From Moraxella oculi (GTDB lineage: Bacteria; Pseudomonadota; Gammaproteobacteria; Pseudomonadales; Moraxellaceae): a stretch of DNA of 64,000 nt. This document shows positions 58,277 to 64,000 of this stretch, in pieces; positions within the stretch are counted from its first letter, which is position 1; each line of letters begins with the position of its first letter. Made by a program: the position numbers and the translations under genes. Under the pieces are notes generated by a model. It worked only from the letters and a program-made list of their open reading frames with translations. It made no database searches and was not told the DNA's origin. Where the stretch lies: contig NZ_JAMBAQ010000001.1 in assembly GCF_023336735.1 (NCBI RefSeq), positions 124,001-188,000 on the forward strand, read 5' to 3'.

Positions 58277-58771
58277 TCAGTGAATGCTGGCGACCATCGT
58301 TGGCTCTGCCGTCTGAGTTTGTAGGTAGTTTGGTAAACCCATCAAGTCAATTAAGCGTAGCTGTTTTTCTAGCCAGTGTGTGTGGTCTTTTTCGGTATCT
58401 TCTAATTGGCTGACCAACATATCACGAGTCACATAGTCTTGCTCACTCTCACACAGGGCAATCCCTTTCTTTAAGTGTTCTTGTACTGCATATTCTAAGT
58501 CAAGATCACTTTTAAGCATTGATGGGACATCTGATCCGATGTTGATTTCAGCAACTTGCATGTTTGGCGTGCCACCTAGCATGATGATGCGATTGATGAT
58601 GAGTCGTGCGTGCAGTGTCTCATCTTCCATCTCGTGATAGATGCGATCATGCAACTTACCAAGCTCCCATTCAGCATACATTTGTGAATGGATAAAATAT
58701 TGGTCGCGAGCACCAAGCTCACCAGCCAACAGGAAATTTAGATAATCGATGACTTTTTGAGATGATTTCAT
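58277..58771 (-). CDS. bfr: Bacterioferritin, ferroxidase subunit lacking the heme ligand
   Basis: A 164-residue bacterioferritin subunit with a full ferroxidase set: Glu18 (AGELGARDQYF), Glu51 and His54 (EDETLHARL), the Glu in DLDLEYA and the Glu-x-x-His in TEKDHTHWLE. Met52, the heme ligand, is Thr. It should oxidise Fe(II) but not bind heme by itself. First of two tandem subunit genes. Both would share a transcript from upstream of 58771. Confidence 0.9.
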   Translation of the reverse strand: MKSSQKVIDYLNFLLAGELGARDQYFIHSQMYAEWELGKLHDRIYHEMEDETLHARLIINRIIMLGGTPNMQVAEINIGSDVPSMLKSDLDLEYAVQEHLKKGIALCESEQDYVTRDMLVSQLEDTEKDHTHWLEKQLRLIDLMGLPNYLQTQTAEPTMVASIH

Positions 58772-59162
58772 GAAAACTCCTGATCAAAAAATGCGTGTCT
58801 TCACGCTGTATTCAATGGATGGCATACTAACACAAAAATGACAAAATTCACGCCAAGTTTTGTATGATTAGTGAACTGATAACGGAGTGCAATCTGCGAA
58901 TGGATATTAAATTTAACAAGTTTTTAGATTAAAAAAAGTCACGAAAAATCATGAAGGTGGTAGCGGCGGCTGATATTAACTGATTGATTATATTAGAAAA
59001 ATAAAGGCAATTATTCATGTCAATAAGTGACGATCATCAAACGCCCTGATGGGTATTCATGACACAAAAAAGCCAACCCTGATGACTGATGGGTATGTAT
59101 TCTACATGGATTTTTTAGAAATAATATGGTAACAATAAAATGATCAATATTCATCGATTTGG
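58772..59162. other. Intergenic region between bacterioferritin and bfd genes
   Basis: 391 bp, AT-rich. It must contain the promoter of the bacterioferritin pair and the end of bfd. CCTGATGGGTAT and CTGATGGGTATG occur about 60 bases apart (near 59045 and 59085) as a short direct repeat. No gene seen. Confidence 0.45.
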
Positions 59163-59357
59163 CTAACTTGCCATCGCATCAATCGCCACAAAATTGGCTT
59201 GATGTTCATCAATCAAGTCTTGCACCATGGGTAGGCAACATCCACAGCAAGTACCGACAGACAGGCTGTCTTGTAGACCTTTTATGCCATTGATGCCTTG
59301 TTGTAAGGCTGTTTTGATTTGAGTATCTTTCACATCATGACAGATACATACATACAT
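59163..59357 (-). CDS. bfd: Bacterioferritin-associated ferredoxin Bfd
   Basis: Bfd is a small [2Fe-2S] protein that passes electrons to the heme of bacterioferritin to release stored iron. From ATG 59357 it has 64 residues, starting MYVCICHDVKD and ending with GTCCGCCLPMVQDL; the CxC and CxxC cysteine pairs bind the cluster. GGAGAGGAAG precedes this ATG; an upstream start at 59405 is less likely. It lies close to the two bacterioferritin genes on the same strand. Confidence 0.9.
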   Translation of the reverse strand: MYVCICHDVKDTQIKTALQQGINGIKGLQDSLSVGTCCGCCLPMVQDLIDEHQANFVAIDAMAS

Positions 59358-59437
59358 CGCTTCCTCTCCGCTACAAATGATTGCCACCATACCATCAAGT
59401 CGCACTCGCCTGATGATGAATACTTTTTTTTGGCACT

Positions 59438-59487
59438 ACTATAACAGGAAGAATTCTTATTTTCAATATTTTTTAAGAATTTCTCTT
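59438..59487 (-). promoter_or_regulatory. bfd promoter with repeated operator-like elements
   Basis: On the minus strand TTGAAA (59466-59461) and TATAGT (59443-59438) are 17 bases apart. The palindrome AAGAATTCTT (59449-59458) fills the spacer and a related AAGAATTTCTCTT (59475-59487) lies upstream of the -35. Iron control is plausible but not shown by a clear Fur consensus. Confidence 0.6.
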
Positions 59488-59618
59488 ATTCATGCCTGAT
59501 GAAAACAAAAAAACTCAAAACATGTCAGTATGGCTTTTGTTGTCATATTTATGATGTGAAAACTTGGTTGAGTTATGGCATAATACAAAAAATGTCAAAT
59601 CTAAAAAAAGGAATGGGT

Positions 59619-61031
59619 ATGATCAGTGTGTTTGACTTATTTAAAATAGGCATTGGGCCATCAAGCTCGCATACGGTGGGTCCAATGGTGGCAGCAAATC
59701 GATTTTTGACATTGCTTGATGGAAAAATCAGCCATGTAAAGAGGGTTCGAATTGATTTGTATGGCTCATTATCAGCAACTGGCAAAGGACATGCGACAGA
59801 TACAGCAATCATTTTAGGCTTGCTGGGTCATGTGCCACGCACCATTGACACAACCAAAACACAAGACTACCTACGACCCGTGCTTGAAGATGGCGACATG
59901 CAGTTGGCGGGTGTGCAAGCCATTGATTTTAATCATGATCGTGATATTGTTTGGTATGATGAGGTAACCTTACCCTACCATCCTAATGGCATGACTTTGA
60001 CCGCCTTATTTGATGATGGTGAGTGCGTCAGTCAGACTTATTATTCTGTGGGTGGTGGATTTGTGCTGGATAATGATGAAATTCATCAAGAGCAAGCATT
60101 TGATGACCAGCAAAATTTCCCCCATCCTTTTAACTTTGCCTCTGAACTGTCTGCCATCTGTGCAGCCAAGGGGTTAAATATCGCTGAGTTGATGCTCATC
60201 AATGAGACGGCAATCCGATCGGAAGAAGAGGTGAGAAGCTATCTGACCGAAATATGGGAGGTGATGCAAGCTTGTGTCAATCAAGGCTGCCAAACAGATG
60301 GGGTTTTACCTGGTGGTCTGAATGTGAAACGCCGTGCCAAAACTTTGTACGACCAGCTTTCTAAAGAATATGGTCAGCCTTCTGATGGAGGACTTTTGGC
60401 GATGGATTGGGTGGATTTGTATGCCCTGGCAGTCAATGAAGAAAATGCCGCTGGCGGTAAAGTAGTTACCGCACCCACCAATGGTGCTGCTGGCATCATT
60501 CCTGCAGTGTTGCATTATTATCGTGGGTTCATTTCTTCGTTCAGCTATCAAGGCGTGCGTGAATTTTTGTTGGTGGCAGGGGCGATAGGTGCCTTGATTA
60601 AACAAAACGCATCCATCTCTGGTGCGGAGGTTGGTTGTCAAGGTGAGGTCGGCTCCGCTTGTGCAATGGCAGCAGCTGGCTTGGCTCATGTCATGGGTGG
60701 TAGTGTTGCACAGTGTCTTAACGCTGCTGAAATCGGACTTGAACACAATCTGGGGCTAACTTGCGATCCGATTGCAGGATTGGTACAAGTGCCTTGCATT
60801 GAAAGAAATGCAATGGCCGCCATTAAGGCAATTAATGCAGCACGCCTTGCTCTGCGTGGCGATGGCTCTCATCATGTGTCTTTGGACAAGGCAATTTTGA
60901 CGATGAAAGAAACAGGGCGTGATATGATGGATAAATATAAAGAAACTGCTCGTGGTGGTCTTGCCATCTATGCGGATAATCGCATTCCGACAGCCAGCGT
61001 GGGTGTGGCGGTCGGATTTAGTCAATGCTGA
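59619..61031 (+). CDS. sdaA: L-serine ammonia-lyase (L-serine dehydratase)
   Basis: The iron-sulfur enzyme deaminates serine to pyruvate. From ATG 59619 the 470-residue protein starts [22 protein letters not shown], the family hallmark. It ends with the cluster-binding cysteines in [34 protein letters not shown] and a final cysteine near the C-terminus. AAGGAA lies about eight bases upstream; earlier in-frame starts from 59499 add a segment without family similarity. E. coli SdaA has 454 residues. Confidence 0.94.
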   Translation: MISVFDLFKIGIGPSSSHTVGPMVAANRFLTLLDGKISHVKRVRIDLYGSLSATGKGHATDTAIILGLLGHVPRTIDTTKTQDYLRPVLEDGDMQLAGVQAIDFNHDRDIVWYDEVTLPYHPNGMTLTALFDDGECVSQTYYSVGGGFVLDNDEIHQEQAFDDQQNFPHPFNFASELSAICAAKGLNIAELMLINETAIRSEEEVRSYLTEIWEVMQACVNQGCQTDGVLPGGLNVKRRAKTLYDQLSKEYGQPSDGGLLAMDWVDLYALAVNEENAAGGKVVTAPTNGAAGIIPAVLHYYRGFISSFSYQGVREFLLVAGAIGALIKQNASISGAEVGCQGEVGSACAMAAAGLAHVMGGSVAQCLNAAEIGLEHNLGLTCDPIAGLVQVPCIERNAMAAIKAINAARLALRGDGSHHVSLDKAILTMKETGRDMMDKYKETARGGLAIYADNRIPTASVGVAVGFSQC

Positions 61032-61034
61032 TTG

Positions 61035-62219
61035 TCAATCTTGAGTACGACTGGGTCTTTCACCAAGCGTTACCGTCAGCGTGAGTGGCTTGCCGTCTCT
61101 TAAAATACCTGCTTTGAGTCTAGTATTAGGGGTGTGTTTGGCAATGATGCCTGTTAGAGTATTTGCATTGCTGATCGACATGTCATCAAGACTGGTGATG
61201 ATGTCTCCTGCTTTCATTCCTGCTTGTTCGGCAGGCGTGTTTTTCCATACCTGCGTAACCAAAACGCCTTGGCTTGGTTCCAAACTTACAGGGTCGTCTG
61301 CCATCTGTGCAATGCCAACACCCAACCAGCCACGACTGACTTTACCATGTGTGATGAGTGCGTTCATGACTTGTTCAATGATGCTTGTTGGAATGGCAAA
61401 GCCAATGCCCATAGAGCCACCAGAGCGTGAATAAATGACGGTATTGATGCCGATCAGATCACCGTTAGCGTCCACAAGTGCCCCGCCTGAATTACCAGGG
61501 TTGATGGCGGCATCTGTCTGAATGAAATCTTCAAAGCTACTTACGCCAAGTCCTGTACGCCCTGTTGCTGAGATGATGCCTTGTGTGACAGTCTGACCAA
61601 CACCAAAAGGATTGCCAATCGCCAATGCCACATCGCCAACATTGATTGGCTGACTACGAAAAGTCAGTGGTTCAAGATCGTGTAAGTCCACCTTAATCAC
61701 TGCCAAATCGCTGTCTTCATCACTACCGATGATTTTAGCATGAGTCTTTCTACCATCATTGAGTGCGACAATGATGTCATCAGCTTGACTGACGACATGC
61801 GCATTGGTTACGATATAGCCGTCTTTTGAAACGATGACACCAGAGCCAAGATTGGCACCCTGCTGTGCGTTTTGTCGACCATAGTAACGCTCAAAAAGCT
61901 CATTAAGCACAGGATCGTTCATATAAGGATGCTTGATGGTCTGGGTAGTATAAATATTCACAACGGATTTGGCGGCATGACTGACCGCATCTTTATATGA
62001 ACTGACTGCTGGCGTGGAAAGCCTGTTGGCATCGGCGGTGGGTGGCACCCATGTTTTTTGACCTGTCATGGAGGGGGTGAGAGTTGTATTATTGGGTGTG
62101 TGATAAAGGAATGTCCAGCATAGCACTGCTACCAACATCATGGTAATGATCCAAGGTAAGATGATCCAAAAGCTGATGCCTTGCTGTTTTTTTGTGCTGA
62201 TTTTGGTCAGTTTATTCAT
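61035..62219 (-). CDS. Membrane-anchored DegS/AlgW-like serine protease
   Basis: The 394-residue protein has a cytoplasmic N-terminus, one membrane helix (about 17-40), a trypsin-like domain and a single PDZ domain (about 290-385, VLVTQVWKNTPAEQAGMKAGDI). The catalytic triad is visible as His in VTNAHVVS, Asp in EDSDLAVIK and Ser in NPGNSGGALVD. One PDZ plus an anchor is the DegS/AlgW plan; DegP/DegQ have two PDZ domains and are exported. DegS-type proteases start the cascade in which RseP (20.7 kb) makes the next cut. Confidence 0.88.
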   Translation of the reverse strand: MNKLTKISTKKQQGISFWIILPWIITMMLVAVLCWTFLYHTPNNTTLTPSMTGQKTWVPPTADANRLSTPAVSSYKDAVSHAAKSVVNIYTTQTIKHPYMNDPVLNELFERYYGRQNAQQGANLGSGVIVSKDGYIVTNAHVVSQADDIIVALNDGRKTHAKIIGSDEDSDLAVIKVDLHDLEPLTFRSQPINVGDVALAIGNPFGVGQTVTQGIISATGRTGLGVSSFEDFIQTDAAINPGNSGGALVDANGDLIGINTVIYSRSGGSMGIGFAIPTSIIEQVMNALITHGKVSRGWLGVGIAQMADDPVSLEPSQGVLVTQVWKNTPAEQAGMKAGDIITSLDDMSISNANTLTGIIAKHTPNTRLKAGILRDGKPLTLTVTLGERPSRTQD

Positions 62220-62450
62220 ATCAATTCCTTAAAAAATAGCCCAAACAGTCATTAAATGGTTGTTCATTGAGGATATGATAGAAGACAAATATTGGGGTAA
62301 TTTTACTAGGATAAAGGTATTTTTAGTAATTTTATGATGAAGTATGAATAACCACTACCAAAATTTGCATGATTTTATATAAGTTTGCACAATCATCAAA
62401 AAATCGCTAAAATGAAATGAATCAGCAAATAATCAACAGTGGAGTAACTC

Positions 62451-63212
62451 ATGACTGCCATTTCTGCCAAAGACTTGTCAAGGTTTTGTGATGACTATCT
62501 GAATTCAAAAGAATTTGATGACTATTGCCCCAATGGGCTACAAGTCGATGCAGACACACCCATCACCAAAATCATCACAGGTGTTACGGCGTGTCAGGCA
62601 TTGATTGATGCTGCGATTGCCCAACACGCCCAAGCCATCGTGGTTCATCATGGTTATTTTTGGAAAGGAGAGCCTGCACCTTTGATTGGCATGAAAGGCA
62701 AACGCATTCGCACTCTCATGCAGTCAGGCATCTCACTCATCGCTTATCACCTACCATTAGATGCTCACCCTAAGATTGGCAATAACGCCTTACTTGCCAA
62801 AGCACTGGACTTGAACATCACTGGTGCGTTGTATCCACATGAAAAACATCCTGTTGGCAACATTGCCACATGCCCACCCATCAGTCCTGATGATTTTGCC
62901 AATAAAATTAAGGAGAGATTAGGACGCTCTGCATTACATATTTGTAGTGGCAAGCAGACTTTGAGTAAGATTGGTCTTTGTTCGGGTGGTGCTCAAGACA
63001 TGATTGAACAAGCTGCCAAGATGGGTTGTGATGCTTTCATCTCTGGGGAGATTTCAGAACGCACCACACACAGTGCCAGAGAACTTGGGTTGGATTATTT
63101 TGCTGCAGGTCATCACGCTACAGAAAGGTATGGCGTGCAGGCTTTGGGTGAGATCATTGCTCAACAATTTGGCATTAAAGCACAATTTGTAGACATTGAT
63201 AACCCTGCTTAA
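62451..63212 (+). CDS. Nif3/YbgI-family dinuclear metal protein
   Basis: The 253-residue protein matches the Nif3-like family (E. coli YbgI, 247 residues): NSKEFDDYCPNGLQVD at the start, VHHGYFWKG and YHLPLDAHPKIGNN, and ISGEISERTTHSARELGLDYFAAGHHATE near the end in adjoining parts, supplying histidines for two metals. The family is nearly universal; members are sometimes labelled GTP cyclohydrolase type 2, but the cellular role remains unclear. Confidence 0.88.
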   Translation: MTAISAKDLSRFCDDYLNSKEFDDYCPNGLQVDADTPITKIITGVTACQALIDAAIAQHAQAIVVHHGYFWKGEPAPLIGMKGKRIRTLMQSGISLIAYHLPLDAHPKIGNNALLAKALDLNITGALYPHEKHPVGNIATCPPISPDDFANKIKERLGRSALHICSGKQTLSKIGLCSGGAQDMIEQAAKMGCDAFISGEISERTTHSARELGLDYFAAGHHATERYGVQALGEIIAQQFGIKAQFVDIDNPA

Positions 63213-63230
63213 TCAAAATCTCATAAACAA

Positions 63231-63264
63231 AAAAAGCCATACCATCTTTATTGTATGGCTTTTT
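63231..63264. terminator. Bidirectional terminator between the Nif3 gene and the LysM gene
   Basis: AAAAAGCCATAC (63231-63242) pairs with GTATGGCTTTTT (63253-63264) around a ten-base loop. Confidence 0.88.
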
Positions 63265-63271
63265 TATGTTG

Positions 63272-64000
63272 TTATTGATTGGGTACAGTTAGGGTTTGAC
63301 CGATACGCAGACTGGCATTATTGTCAATGTCATTCATCTTGGCCAGCTCATCAACACTCACGCCATAGCGACGAGCCAAGGAGATGAGATTGTCTCCTGA
63401 TCTGACACGATAAGTTGTTGTCAGCTTTGGTACTTTAATGCTCTGACCTTGACGAAGTTGAGTGTTTGCGGCAAGTCCGTTAAGTTTTGCAAGATCAGAT
63501 ACGGACATGTCATATTTCTTAGCAAGTCGTGTCAAATTGTCGCCATTTTGAATGGTGTAACTCTCTGTTTTGCTTGAAGCGTTTGAGTTGTTGGAAGTGG
63601 GCTTGGAAACCTCTTTTGTTGGTTGCGATGAGTTTGTGGCAGCAGGAATGGTGATCGTCTTGCCCAATATTAAAGTTGAGGTGCGAGTAAGATTGTTTGC
63701 TGCTGCCAGTTCGTCAATGCTGATGTTGTGTATGGACGCAACCGAAGTTAGGCTATCACCTGATTTGACGGTGTATTTTATGGGCTGGTTATTCAGTTTG
63801 CGACTGACGGTGGTTTTGGTCGCTGGCACTTTGATGCTCTGCCCTGCAATCAGACGAAAATTGCTGGAAAAATCGTTCAGTGTGGCAATGTCATTACTGC
63901 CAACCCCCAAAGAATTAGCAATGCCTATCAAAGTATCGCCTGCTTTGACGGTATAGTTTGAAACATTGGTGTTTGATGCACCATCATTGCGATTACGCTG
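63272..64000 (-). CDS. LysM-repeat protein, probably MltD-type lytic transglycosylase, N-terminus beyond window
   Basis: The frame is open to the right edge, giving 242 residues of a C-terminal part. It consists of four LysM peptidoglycan-binding repeats, each beginning YxVxxGDxL (YTVKAGDTL, YTVKSGDSL, YTIQNGDNL, YRVRSGDNL) and ending GQxxxVP, joined by Ser/Thr/Asn-rich linkers. Tandem C-terminal LysM repeats are typical of membrane-bound lytic murein transglycosylase D; the catalytic domain would lie outside, so the MltD call is an inference. Confidence 0.75.
   Translation of the reverse strand, partial: QRNRNDGASNTNVSNYTVKAGDTLIGIANSLGVGSNDIATLNDFSSNFRLIAGQSIKVPATKTTVSRKLNNQPIKYTVKSGDSLTSVASIHNISIDELAAANNLTRTSTLILGKTITIPAATNSSQPTKEVSKPTSNNSNASSKTESYTIQNGDNLTRLAKKYDMSVSDLAKLNGLAANTQLRQGQSIKVPKLTTTYRVRSGDNLISLARRYGVSVDELAKMNDIDNNASLRIGQTLTVPNQ

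Overview
The window is a stretch of AT-rich gammaproteobacterial chromosome that is almost entirely housekeeping DNA. Gene content and order point to the Moraxellaceae, most likely Moraxella. Clues are the alaS-lysC-csrA block (Pseudomonadales style), the pyrH-frr-uppS-cdsA-dxr-rseP-bamA-lpxD-fabZ-lpxA envelope cluster, UppS with DGNNR in place of DGNGR, LpxA plus a Fur-type tonB-exbB-exbD operon, and paired bacterioferritins. The species is inferred, not proven.

Layout. 1-4.7 kb: edge-truncated LysR regulator, small lipoprotein, PEBP-family protein, then a tonB-exbB-exbD operon behind a promoter overlapped by a Fur-like box. 5-8 kb (minus): RnfB-like ferredoxin, nudC and an RNase HI-DnaQ fusion. 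8.2-12.1 kb (plus): TrmB-like methyltransferase, flavoprotein, serC, gloB. 12.1-15.6 kb: xseB and a succinate-semialdehyde-type dehydrogenase, divergent from an SLC13 dicarboxylate carrier. 15.7-27.2 kb: PepSY-like protein and the large envelope cluster (pyrimidine nucleotide, ribosome recycling, undecaprenyl phosphate, phospholipid, isoprenoid, OMP assembly, lipid A); skp is missing between bamA and lpxD. 27.4-29 kb: NSS amino-acid importer with its 41-residue small subunit. 29.1-37.4 kb (minus): lon, rpmG/rpmB, HopJ-like protein, csrA, lysC, alaS. 38-42.2 kb: purB and mnmA, with the place usually held by hflD occupied by a lipoprotein gene and remnants of queE and of an HNH nuclease. 42.4-51.1 kb: ispF, grxD, mnmG, divergent roxA/prmB, aroC and two small lipoproteins. 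51.2 kb: tRNA-Leu(CAA) followed by degraded coding remnants. 52-57.4 kb: MipA/OmpV protein and aceE-aceF. 57.8-59.4 kb: two bacterioferritin subunits and bfd. 59.6-64 kb: sdaA, DegS-like protease, Nif3-family protein and a LysM protein cut by the right edge.

Working together: TonB-ExbBD imports iron complexes, the bacterioferritin pair stores iron and Bfd helps release it. RseP and a DegS-like protease sit in the same window as BamA and the lipid A genes, so outer-membrane building and its quality control are both represented. RoxA and PrmB modify two proteins of the large ribosomal subunit from one divergent locus.

No CRISPR array, complete insertion sequence, prophage or rRNA was seen. The features most worth a second look are the RNase H-DnaQ fusion, the complementary bacterioferritin subunits, the hflD replacement with decaying genes, the loss of skp, the 18-bp tandem repeat inside lpxA and a 60-bp palindrome between frr and uppS.
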